Positions 1-5,958 are shown, counted from the first letter of the stretch. The stretch is DNA of 7,160 nucleotides from Candidatus Aerophobus profundus SCGC AAA252-L23 (GCA_000402295.1 AQRW01000099.1:2705-9864), one strand, 5' to 3'. Numbers and translations: made by a program. The notes: generated by a model from the letters alone, not told the origin.

Positions 1-573
1 CTGGCAAAGAGGGTAGGGGAGGAATATGGTGGCGTTGACATTCTCATCAACAATGCCGGCACCGGTAGCGAGGAAACCATAATGCAAGCTCCCGATGAAC
101 GATGGCAGTATTACTGGGATTTGCACGTTATGGCGGCGGTGAGACTCTCCCGGGCCCTGGTGCCATTTATGCGCACCCGGGGTGGCGGGGTCATCCTTAA
201 CAATGCCTCTGTGTGCGCTAAAGAACCACTGGAGTACGAGCCTATCTACAATGTAACCAAGGCAGCTCTGGTTATGTTGTCCAAGTGCCTGGCCAATGAG
301 CTGGTAGGGGACAACATCCGGGTGAATGCAGTCAGTCCAGGCCCGATAATGACCCCGGACTGGAAAAAGACCGCTACCCTGCTGGGAGAGAAAGAGGGTA
401 TCACCTGGGAAGAATATGTCGCTCGCCTGGCAGCCCAGAGTGTACCGATGCATCGTTTTGCCTCTCCTGAAGAGGCGGCCAATCTTTTCGTATTCCTCGT
501 CTCATCCCGGGCAAGCTTCTGTACCGGTTCCACATACTATGTTGATGGGGGATACCTGAAGGTAATTACCTGA
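1..573 (+). CDS. SDR-family oxidoreductase, C-terminal part (5' end outside window)
   Basis: The reading frame is open from base 1 to a TGA at 571-573 and gives 190 residues; the N-terminal Rossmann dinucleotide-binding glycine motif lies outside the window. Visible short-chain dehydrogenase landmarks, in window residue numbers, are NNAG at 17-20, the catalytic Ser in NNAS (Ser70), the YNVTK active-site motif (Tyr83, Lys87), the PGP turn after the active site, and the typical C-terminal end with TGSTYYVDGGY. At the position where the classical tetrad has Asn, the protein reads WDLHV, so His replaces Asn; this could be a subfamily trait. Known for the family: cytosolic NAD(P)(H)-dependent oxidation or reduction of alcohols, sugars or acyl-ACP. 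The substrate cannot be deduced. No downstream gene is co-oriented and no terminator is obvious. The ATG at 82 is internal and should not be taken as the start. Confidence 0.95.
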   Translation: MAKRVGEEYGGVDILINNAGTGSEETIMQAPDERWQYYWDLHVMAAVRLSRALVPFMRTRGGGVILNNASVCAKEPLEYEPIYNVTKAALVMLSKCLANELVGDNIRVNAVSPGPIMTPDWKKTATLLGEKEGITWEEYVARLAAQSVPMHRFASPEEAANLFVFLVSSRASFCTGSTYYVDGGYLKVIT

Positions 574-823
574 ACCTCCTTCCTGTCGAGGAAATCCTTG
601 AAGGACTAACTGTTTTACTTTCCGCGCCATTTCTCCACTTCTCATCACCGTTTCTCCCTGGCAGGTGCTGTTAGAGAAGCCTTTTCTCAAGTATTGATAG
701 CTTCCTTCTTCCTTCCTAAGAATAGGCTATCCCCCTGCAGACGCCTCTATACTCCTGACACTGATTGTTGAATGGCTGAGGCTTGGTCCATTTCCTTACA
801 ACCAATTTTTGCAGGAAAAGAAT

Positions 824-842
824 GGTAGTCGCAGGCTTTAGC
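824..842 (+). repeat. Solo half copy of the 859-914 palindromic repeat
   Basis: The 19 bases ggtagtcgcaggctttagc are repeated exactly at 859-877, with the two copies starting 35 bases apart. The upstream copy stops in the middle of the hairpin and continues with unrelated sequence, so it is a truncated copy of the element's left arm. Confidence 0.85.
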
Positions 843-858
843 TCCTCGGTGATGACCC

Positions 859-914
859 GGTAGTCGCAGGCTTTAGCCTGCGTTTATTGGCGCAAGTTAA
901 AACTTGCGGCTACC
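859..914. repeat. Two-hairpin REP/MITE-like element
   Basis: This is a 56 bp element whose 24-base ends (859-882 and 891-914) are inverted copies of each other with five mismatches, separated by 8 bases. Each arm is itself a perfect hairpin: CGCAGGCT-TT-AGCCTGCG at 865-882 and CGCAAGTT-AA-AACTTGCG at 891-908. The outer bases are GGTAGT on the left and GCTACC on the right. Paired short palindromes with a conserved GTAG-type tail are the usual layout of REP-type elements mobilised by Y1 (RAYT/TnpA_REP) transposases. No such transposase lies in the window, so the class is inferred from architecture only. Confidence 0.8.
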
Positions 915-921
915 AGGATAG

Positions 922-1146
922 CTACAGCTTTGGCAGGCTTTCAGTATCTTCCATATTTTCGTCCCTGAGCCAGAAGATGTCTAGGCTTACTTTATCCCGC
1001 TGCGCTAATTCGTGATAGGTAAAAGCTTTGATTCGCTCAAGCAGTTTCTCCGCCGGCTCATCACTGGAATCCTGAGCTATCAGCCTAATTGCTTGCTTCG
1101 AGTAATCAACACCAAGAACCTTCACGTGGAGGTACCGTCTCGTCAC
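922..1146 (-). CDS. Small unrecognised protein, 74 aa
   Basis: I do not recognise a family. The ORF reads from a GTG at 1144-1146 to a TAG at 922-924. The protein is mixed-charge and hydrophilic with no membrane segment or signal peptide. It has a predicted beta-rich start (RYLHVKVLGVDYS) followed by a probable helix (EPAEKLLERIKAFTYHELA) and an acidic tail. The start is weak: there is no ATG, and the only purine-rich stretch (GGAGAG) abuts the GTG. It lies 33 bases after the methyltransferase stop, in the same reading frame, and the frame between them is open, so it may instead be an old C-terminal extension of that gene cut off by a TAG. It ends just before the 859-914 repeat. It could also be a gene remnant or chance ORF. 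Confidence 0.4.
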   Translation of the reverse strand: MTRRYLHVKVLGVDYSKQAIRLIAQDSSDEPAEKLLERIKAFTYHELAQRDKVSLDIFWLRDENMEDTESLPKL

Positions 1147-1179
1147 CTCTCCGAGGTCTTCTTGACAGTTACTTTGGGA

Positions 1180-2313
1180 CTATCTTTTTAGATACAAATG
1201 ATTGTATATATCTCTACTGACCACCTTACTAAGTGGCAAAAACATCTTGTTGAATTGTTCACTGTATGAAGGATCATCTACGATTAACCTAGCTTCTATT
1301 AGATGGTCTCCTCCAACACCATGCTTGTGAGTTGGGCCCAGTGAGTCGTAAAGAATCCCTCCCTTCCTAAGCGAATTCGCAAAATGCTTCAAAAAGAATG
1401 AAGGGTTCCTCGTATGCTCTAACAGCTGCGCCAGAATCACCGCATCGTAGAAGTTTTCTTGCAACACTGGTGGAGCCTCAGTATTTTCTATTGGTAAAGC
1501 TCTATATCGTAATCCTCTTTGATCGAATCGCCACCTAGCTAACGCAAATTTTGGAGTATTTAGATCTGATATGGTGACGTCAAATCCCTTTTTTGATAAG
1601 ATCAAAGACGGATCTGCAACGCCACAACCATAATCTAATATTTTGAATTCACTACTAACCATTTCAGACTTTGGATGTATTCTCTTAAGTGCATCGATGA
1701 CCTTAAATCCGATACTGTAGTTGTGATATCTTAACATCAGTCGATTGGCATAATGAAAATCTGATTTTTGATAGGCAGCAAAAAGTTGGTTGGGTGCTGT
1801 ATTGTCCGTGAAGTAATCCTCGAGCTTCATCCTGAAGTAGGTAGTGTTGGGTGTTCCGTTTCTTATGAAATAGAGGAGCATATCTATTGGTTTCTTTTCG
1901 AAAAAACAAGCTGTTTCTTCATATCGGTCTTTCACGATAGTATTGTTTCTATTTATTTGCAGCTCTTTCATATCGCTGTAATAGGGAGAAGTCAGGTCTG
2001 AGTTTTTATCCTTCAACAGGGATTTTGCAAAGTCAAAAATGGTCACATTTTTTCTTGAAGTTCCAAGGCTTGTTAGATTAAATATGAGATACCTGGCGAG
2101 GGGCATCTTTCTCACAATATCACTCCTAAGTCCTTTGGTCTTTTCCTTGGCAAATGCTAATCTGAGCAAAAGGTTTTTGTTTGGAATCATATTTGACCGG
2201 AATGTTTGGTCTCTTAACACAGCTCCAAGAGAGACATGGTAACCCTCTCTCCACTTATCAATCGTATAGCTGACACCTTTTTGACTTCTTATCAAGCTGC
2301 AGGACTCAGCCAC
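1180..2313 (-). CDS. Class I SAM-dependent methyltransferase with long N-terminal extension
   Basis: The protein is 377 residues. The C-terminal part (about 220-377) is a Rossmann-fold methyltransferase domain: motif I ILDYGCGVADPS at 225-236 binds S-adenosylmethionine; the acidic strand-2 end VTISDLN follows near 246-252; AVILAQLLEH lies around 291-300; and the post-domain strand is LRKGGILYDS. The first ~200 residues are basic, show no recognisable domain or membrane segment, and could be a substrate-recognition region. Family knowledge gives methyl transfer from SAM; the acceptor is unknown. The chosen start is a GTG at 2311-2313 with only a distant G-rich stretch upstream, and a TGA closes the frame about 6 codons further up, so the true start could be internal. 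The gene is clearly AT-richer than its neighbours, which suggests transfer. It faces the same way as the UROD-like gene, 180 bases downstream of it. Confidence 0.85.
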   Translation of the reverse strand: MAESCSLIRSQKGVSYTIDKWREGYHVSLGAVLRDQTFRSNMIPNKNLLLRLAFAKEKTKGLRSDIVRKMPLARYLIFNLTSLGTSRKNVTIFDFAKSLLKDKNSDLTSPYYSDMKELQINRNNTIVKDRYEETACFFEKKPIDMLLYFIRNGTPNTTYFRMKLEDYFTDNTAPNQLFAAYQKSDFHYANRLMLRYHNYSIGFKVIDALKRIHPKSEMVSSEFKILDYGCGVADPSLILSKKGFDVTISDLNTPKFALARWRFDQRGLRYRALPIENTEAPPVLQENFYDAVILAQLLEHTRNPSFFLKHFANSLRKGGILYDSLGPTHKHGVGGDHLIEARLIVDDPSYSEQFNKMFLPLSKVVSRDIYNHLYLKR

Positions 2314-2493
2314 TATCCAAGGGACCCCTCATTGTCAAGTTTAACGAAAGGTCAAGGCCTCTCCTCAAAAACAATAGCTTCCCCGTTTTCCAAAATAAGA
2401 GCTTTGGAGATCCTCAAATCCTTCACTACGAGTACCTCAAAGCTGGAGTAGATTGTCGGCACTTATTAGTGAGAAGTGATTTCTCTCTAAATG
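2314..2493 (-). other. Spacer with possible gene remnant
   Basis: This is the gap between the truncated UROD-like gene and the methyltransferase. On the minus strand a 36-codon frame runs from a GTG at 2460-2462 to a TGA at 2352-2354, preceded by two in-frame TAA codons. Its translation looks protein-like (FEVLVVKDLRISKALILENG) but there is no ribosome-binding site and no family I can name. It is more likely a fragment of a lost gene than a functional peptide. Confidence 0.3.
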
Positions 2494-2514
2494 TCAAATG
2501 TTGAGACCTGACCC
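2489..2514 (-). repeat. Putative dispersed-repeat arm at the UROD-like gene breakpoint
   Basis: On the minus strand the segment begins GGGTCAGGTCTCAACATTTG. I recall this type of sequence as a dispersed palindromic-repeat arm found near Y1-type transposases in many environmental bacterial genomes, but no second arm or second copy is visible here. The UROD-like reading frame loses its family resemblance as it enters this segment and stops inside it at 2494-2496. Assignment rests on recollection plus the coincidence of position. Confidence 0.4.
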
Positions 2515-3255
2515 TGGTGCTCCTTCAACGATTAAATCAAGGATCGGCCACACATTTCCATCAGTGTGTTTTACGAAAAAAGCCCCATGCTTCTTGGCTG
2601 TCTCTACCACCCTTTGCAGACCGGGCAGAATGAACTCCTCGAAGTGCTTAGGAGACATGACCGGACCTCTGGTAGAGCAATAGTCGTCTCCGGTGGCGAT
2701 AATCTCTGCTCCAAGCTCGATTGCATGTTCAATCAAGCTGACTTGATAATCAACCGTCATGTTGATTACCTCTTTGGCAAAATCCGGATCAAGAAGGAAA
2801 TCCATGAGGAGGTTCGCTTCCCCGCGAATGGCAGCCGGATACTCCCAGGCATCATGGGCAAAAAAACAGATTGCTTTGTGGTGCTGAAATTTCTTCACGA
2901 GTCTCTTCAAGGTATCGAACCGGTAGCTCGCCAAAGGATCTGGGGGCAAGAAGTTCTGGAGGTCACCCTTTGACTGTATGGAAGGTTGAATGGGAAAGGA
3001 AACATCGCCCGAGGCAGCTGTCCAACACCGGACAGTTCCCCATTCATCAATCTCAGTATACTCATTGATTTTTCTTGTCCTGGTGTCCTCAAGTGCTACA
3101 GCTACATCCTCGATACTGTTGTCAATTAGATCCATATACGACCATAGGGGATTAATTTGTCTAATGACGCTGGGATCGATTAGCCATTCCAGCTTGGGAA
3201 CCCGGTCTGATTCCTTTCCTTGCAAAGCTGCAAAAACTCTTTCTCTCGAATTCAT
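2494..3255 (-). CDS. UROD/MtaA-superfamily protein, C-terminally truncated
   Basis: The 253-residue protein matches the N-terminal two thirds to three quarters of uroporphyrinogen-decarboxylase-like proteins, which usually have about 340-370 residues. Landmarks are the start MNSRERVFAALQGKESDRVP, the central FFAHDAWEYPAAIRGEANLL stretch, GDDYCSTRGPVMSP at 189-202, and KHTDGN at 229-234. After DLIVEG (about 236-242) the resemblance ends and a TGA follows, so the last strands and helices of the TIM barrel are missing. Known for the superfamily: HemE decarboxylation or corrinoid-linked methyl transfer. The HTD in place of the HxC zinc motif argues against a classical MtaA methyltransferase, so the role is unknown. 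The start is convincing: AAAGGA lies five bases upstream of the ATG, behind a strong promoter (3282-3310). The truncated product probably does not fold normally, so this is likely a pseudogene that still has its control region. Confidence 0.85.
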   Translation of the reverse strand: MNSRERVFAALQGKESDRVPKLEWLIDPSVIRQINPLWSYMDLIDNSIEDVAVALEDTRTRKINEYTEIDEWGTVRCWTAASGDVSFPIQPSIQSKGDLQNFLPPDPLASYRFDTLKRLVKKFQHHKAICFFAHDAWEYPAAIRGEANLLMDFLLDPDFAKEVINMTVDYQVSLIEHAIELGAEIIATGDDYCSTRGPVMSPKHFEEFILPGLQRVVETAKKHGAFFVKHTDGNVWPILDLIVEGAPGSGLNI

Positions 3256-3281
3256 AGTGATCCTTTTCCTTACAACTTATT

Positions 3282-3310
3282 TTTATATCAAACCCTGGCG
3301 TAACTGTCAA
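3282..3310 (-). promoter_or_regulatory. Sigma-70 type promoter for the UROD-like gene
   Basis: On the minus strand a perfect -35 box TTGACA (3305-3310) is followed, after exactly 17 bases, by TATAAA (3282-3287), one mismatch from the consensus -10. Transcription would begin around 3275, giving a leader of about 20 bases that contains the AAAGGA ribosome-binding site before the ATG at 3253-3255. Confidence 0.75.
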
Positions 3311-3360
3311 ATAATCGTATCAAACCATCTATAGGGATATGGCATTCTGCCGGAGCTCTT

Positions 3361-4362
3361 TTGGTGGCTGGCTATTCAATTATTCTTTTCCTCACTAACG
3401 GAACACCCACCGTGGGGGTAACGGACCTAGAAAGCATCCTCACCCACGTTACCCAGGCTAATCAGGGAGCACGAATATTCACCTTTGGGGTGGGCTACGA
3501 AGTAAACACTCATTTCCTGGACCGGCTCTCCCAGGAAAACAAGGGAGCCTTCCAATACGTTAGGCCCGAGGAGGACATTGAGGTAGCCGTCTCTACCCTT
3601 TTCCGCCAGATTAGCTCCCCAGTATTGGAAGAGGCCAGATTAGAGTGGGACAAGATTATTGCCTACGATGTCTATCCCCCTCACCTGGGCGACATTTTCC
3701 AAGGCTCACAGCTTATCCTCCTGGGTAGATACCGAGGTCAAGGTGATGAGGTCCTCCGTTTGCTGGGTTCGGTGGGGAAACAAAGGAAAACATACCCTTA
3801 TGAACTTTTCTTTCCCAGAAAAACCAGGGAAAATGAGTTCATTCCTCGACTCTGGGCCAATAGAAAGATTGGATTCTTACTGGATCAAATCAAGCTCTAC
3901 GGAGAGAGTGAGGAACTGATTGGGGAGGTAACCAGACTAGGCAAGAAATATGGCATTGTCACCCCCTACACTTCCATTTTGGTAAGAGAAGAGGAAAGAA
4001 CTTACGGGGCTCTGGCTCCGGAGAGGAGGGAGCGTTACCTCCTTCAGCCAGAAGTGATGATGGCTCCCACAGGAAAGGAAGCTTTTGATGCGGCCCGAGA
4101 AATCAGTGGTCTGAAGGAAAAGAAGACCGTGGAAGAGTCTTCCTTGAAAACGGTTAAATACGTAGGAGAGAAGACCTTCTGTCTTCGGGAGGGTATCTGG
4201 ATTGACACCGATTACCCGAAGGGAAAAGATACTATCAAGGTTACTTACTTGAAAGAAGACTACTTCAGGTTGCTCCGGGAAAAGCCGGAACTGGGAAAAT
4301 ACTTTGCCCTGGGAGAGAAAGTGATTGTCTGCTGGGAAGGAGAATGCTTCCAAGTTGAGTAA
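3361..4362 (+). CDS. VIT/VWA-domain (inter-alpha-trypsin-inhibitor-like) protein, N-terminally truncated
   Basis: The frame ends at a TAA (4360-4362) and gives 333 residues from a TTG at 3361. It is open back to 3304, but the extra codons show no resemblance to the family. Residues 5-85 are the C-terminal half of a von Willebrand A domain (IILFLTNGTPTVG, ARIFTFGVGYEVNTHFLDRL, YVRPEEDIE). Residues 86-210 are the conserved segment that follows VWA in VIT/VWA proteins (YDVYPPHLGDIFQGSQL, FIPRLWANRKIG at 160-171, GIVTPYTSILV at 198-208). The VIT domain, signal peptide and first VWA strand with the DxSxS metal site are missing, and the usual Asp of the TDG metal-binding loop is Asn here (TNG, residue 13). 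Full-length relatives are usually exported and bind ligands through a metal ion. No ATG or ribosome-binding site is present, and the lost end abuts the control region of the oppositely oriented UROD-like gene, so this is probably a pseudogene. Confidence 0.85.
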   Translation: MVAGYSIILFLTNGTPTVGVTDLESILTHVTQANQGARIFTFGVGYEVNTHFLDRLSQENKGAFQYVRPEEDIEVAVSTLFRQISSPVLEEARLEWDKIIAYDVYPPHLGDIFQGSQLILLGRYRGQGDEVLRLLGSVGKQRKTYPYELFFPRKTRENEFIPRLWANRKIGFLLDQIKLYGESEELIGEVTRLGKKYGIVTPYTSILVREEERTYGALAPERRERYLLQPEVMMAPTGKEAFDAAREISGLKEKKTVEESSLKTVKYVGEKTFCLREGIWIDTDYPKGKDTIKVTYLKEDYFRLLREKPELGKYFALGEKVIVCWEGECFQVE

Positions 4363-4454
4363 GGCGGATGGCTTGGGGTTTGGAGAGCAACGGTACAAAA
4401 AACAACGTCAAGAGAAAATGATCTCTGGTTTGTGTAGAGGACAGAGAATGTCAA

Positions 4455-5213
4455 TCAGTCGCGTAACTTGATGTATTCGACTTGATGTCCCCTTATGCAA
4501 AAAGGAGCCAGGTCAATCTGTTCGTAATCGTTGGGCGCCTGAACGTGGCGTATCCCGAATCGCTCCATATCCTTCACGGATAGAATAAAGAAATCCTCGG
4601 CCCCATACTCCTCGTTGCCGATAAGACAAACCGACTCGTCCACCCCAATCTTCTTGAAGAACATCGCCTGTCTTCTTGTGCTCTCCACACGATACTCCTT
4701 CATTTGCTCAATCGATTTCCGGATCATTTCCTGCAGGTCCATCTTTTCCTTTTCGCTCTCTGGGAGCTTGTCGAAAGTCTGGATTACCAATACGCGAATA
4801 TCTTCGTCCGACATAAGGAATTCCTGCAGTATGCTGCCATGCCATGCCACGATAGAACCCGGATTTATGGTCTTATGCCGGCCGGCGGTGAACACATAGT
4901 TTGCACAAGAAGACATACACATTTTCTCCACCACGACATCAATATGGTTGTCGAAGACCCATGATCCCATCATCATGCCGGCATTGATTTCTCCACCGCT
5001 TGAAGCAATCAGGAGCGTGGTGAGCTTCTTTCCTCTGACTGTCTCCAGAAACAGCTCAACGTTTTGCTCCGATATCTTACCCAGGTATATTACGGTTGTG
5101 CCCTCAATGGTGATGGTGGGTTCCTCCGCGGATGGATTTCCGTGTATCACATCGGAAAAGCCAGGACCGGCTACCGCAAGCAGCAATAGTACCACATAAA
5201 CGATTACTCTCAT
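4455..5213 (-). CDS. Exported ClpP/SppA-like (crotonase-fold) predicted serine hydrolase
   Basis: This is a complete 252-residue ORF with ATG at 5211-5213 and GGAG about nine bases upstream. Residues 1-20 form a signal peptide with a hydrophobic core (VIVYVVLLLLAVAG) and no lipobox cysteine, so export across the inner membrane is expected. Residues about 40-130 carry the ClpP/SppA pattern: strand LTTLLIASSGGEINAG (SSGGE at 71-75, the oxyanion-hole loop), the nucleophile region CMSSCANYVFTAG with Ser102 the best match to the ClpP catalytic Ser, and IVAWHGS with His125 as the matching base. The third catalytic residue cannot be placed. A charged probable coiled-coil stretch follows (about 150-185). 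The family is often annotated as a predicted periplasmic protein; proteolysis is plausible but not shown. The gene is convergent with the VIT/VWA fragment, with 92 bases between the stops. Confidence 0.8.
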   Translation of the reverse strand: MRVIVYVVLLLLAVAGPGFSDVIHGNPSAEEPTITIEGTTVIYLGKISEQNVELFLETVRGKKLTTLLIASSGGEINAGMMMGSWVFDNHIDVVVEKMCMSSCANYVFTAGRHKTINPGSIVAWHGSILQEFLMSDEDIRVLVIQTFDKLPESEKEKMDLQEMIRKSIEQMKEYRVESTRRQAMFFKKIGVDESVCLIGNEEYGAEDFFILSVKDMERFGIRHVQAPNDYEQIDLAPFCIRGHQVEYIKLRD

Positions 5214-5277
5214 CTATGATGACTCCGCTATCTGTTGAGCTTTGTCTAAATATTCACTAAAGTACGTATATTATCAC

Positions 5278-5312
5278 TGTCATTACAAAGAATCTTGCTC
5301 CTTGCAATGACA
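5278..5312. repeat. Inverted repeat of the TGTCATTGC/GCAATGACA type
   Basis: The arms TGTCATTACAA (5278-5288) and TTGCAATGACA (5302-5312) are inverted copies with one mismatch around a 13-base centre. The ends resemble a widespread dispersed repeat with TGTCATTGCGAG...CTCGCAATGACA termini; that assignment is from recollection. It lies upstream of the ClpP-like gene. Confidence 0.65.
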
Positions 5313-5331
5313 AGCCCTACTAATTAGAGAA

Positions 5332-5364
5332 AAAAGGGAACAGATTTCAAATCTGTCCCCTTTT
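5332..5364. repeat. Near-perfect 33 bp palindrome, possible bidirectional terminator
   Basis: The 16-base arms (5332-5347 and 5349-5364) flank a single C; 15 of 16 positions pair (AAAAGGGAACAGATTT against AAATCTGTCCCCTTTT). The A-tract on one side and T-tract on the other would give a hairpin followed by U-residues on both strands, so it could end transcription from either side. The core AAATCTGTCCCC is one I associate with dispersed REP-type repeats in environmental genomes, so it may be a mobile repeat first and a terminator second. Confidence 0.7.
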
Positions 5365-5421
5365 ATAAAAAGCTTCGTTTTACCCTTTAGTTTTAGACGG
5401 TCTCTTCAATTCCAAAGCTCA

Positions 5422-5459
5422 AGATTGCTTGGCCTGCCTTTGGCAGACTCGCAACGACA
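5422..5459. repeat. Second, degenerate GCAATGACA-type repeat
   Basis: The segment starts AGATTGCTTGG and ends ACTCGCAACGACA, with an inner small palindrome TGCCTTTGGCA. It matches the remembered layout of the same dispersed repeat family as 5278-5312 (AGATTGCTTC...CTCGCAATGACA), with several substitutions. No coding overlap is seen. Confidence 0.5.
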
Positions 5460-5528
5460 CGCGGTTTACTGACTACTTACAACTTTGTAAAGCTCATTGC
5501 TAACATCCTATCATAAGGCCAAGATTTG

Positions 5529-5860
5529 TCAATGAGTCAAAATAAATCGTAGGACATGATCTAAGATAATTCCCCGACTTTCCAGGAAAGTGATGAAGTG
5601 CTCAAGAGCTTCTTTGTACCTTACATAGGTAGTAGGTCGACTATTGACGTCCAGGTGATGCAGTATCCGTCAGTGAATTCACGAAAATTGGAGTCTCTTA
5701 CTTCTTCCCAGTCAAGCTCACCCTTGGCTATCCTAACCTCAATGTCCTCCCGGGCCGGCTCAGACAATTTCTTGGATTTGCCTATTCTCTTTCTTGCTCT
5801 CCTACCGTTGACATAGGCAGTGAGGTACCAAACCTTCCCTCTTTTGTATATCGAGGCCAT
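5529..5860 (-). pseudogene. Tyrosine recombinase (phage/ICE-type integrase) N-terminal remnant, frameshifted
   Basis: From the ATG at 5858-5860, preceded by a G-run Shine-Dalgarno-like stretch, the frame encodes 79 residues up to a TAA at 5621-5623. Residues 1-60 look like the N-terminal DNA-binding domain of tyrosine recombinases: MASIYKRGKVWYLTAYVNG, RKRIGKSKKLSE, DIEVRIAKGEL, then NFREFTDGY. At Tyr68 the frame is broken. Reading on in another frame from there gives LDVNSRPTTYVRYKEALEHF followed by ITFLESRGI, the usual core-binding (SAM-like) domain, until a TGA at 5529-5531. Restoring one base between 5662 and 5663 joins the two parts as DGYLHHLDVNSRP. The catalytic domain with the R-H-R-Y residues is absent, so the gene is dead by both frameshift and truncation. 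It begins about 115 bases from the tRNA 3' end, the expected place for an integrase that uses that tRNA as its attachment site. Confidence 0.85.
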
Positions 5861-5958
5861 CTTAACCCCCCTTTTTTGGCCAGGCAGAAAGGTAAAGATG
5901 GCTTTGGTCACAAAAGCTTTACTCTAATTGCCTCCACCCTCTGAAATCTGCATTAGAA

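Larger units (their letters stand above)
574..921. other. Gene-poor spacer carrying REP-like repeats
   Basis: There is no convincing complete gene on either strand. Bases 701-841 stay open on the plus strand between two TAG codons. The stretch from about 755 to 823 reads like protein (it includes VEWLRLGPFPYNQFL), but it has no plausible start and runs straight into the repeat at 824, which supplies its stop codon. It may be the tail of a lost gene; I cannot name it. The rest is pyrimidine-rich sequence followed by the palindromic repeats listed separately. Confidence 0.5.
5214..5528. other. Gene-free spacer with three palindromic repeats
   Basis: No plausible coding frame is visible. The stretch holds the start region of the ClpP-like gene, two degenerate copies of a GCAATGACA-type repeat in the same orientation, and a long near-perfect palindrome. 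It ends where resemblance to the integrase pseudogene fades. Confidence 0.6.

Noticed and set aside
580..592. Terminator for the SDR gene (TTCCT-GTCG-AGGAA)
   Set aside because: The stem is only five weak base pairs, with no T-tract.
502..690. Minus-strand 62-codon frame overlapping the SDR end
   Set aside because: Half of it is antisense to conserved SDR sequence. Part of it looks protein-like, but there is no ribosome-binding site or known family.
824..914. CRISPR array
   Set aside because: There are only two direct copies, one of them partial, and the structure is inverted hairpins, not regularly spaced repeats; no cas gene is present.
1180..1182. Pyrrolysine codon in the methyltransferase
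   Set aside because: Pyrrolysine is known in the methylamine methyltransferases MtmB, MtbB and MttB, and this protein is unrelated. The domain is complete before the TAG, and no pyl genes are visible.
2566..2973. Plus-strand 135-codon frame opposite the UROD-like gene
   Set aside because: It is a shadow of a frame whose translation clearly matches the UROD superfamily.
1180..3255. A corrinoid methyl-transfer operon made of the UROD-like gene and the methyltransferase
   Set aside because: No corrinoid protein or MttB-type partner is present, the UROD-like gene lacks the HxC zinc motif and its C-terminus, and the methyltransferase is an ordinary SAM enzyme of different base composition.
3937..4398. 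Minus-strand 153-codon frame opposite the VIT/VWA gene
   Set aside because: It lies opposite a frame with strong family motifs and has no ribosome-binding site or recognisable domain.
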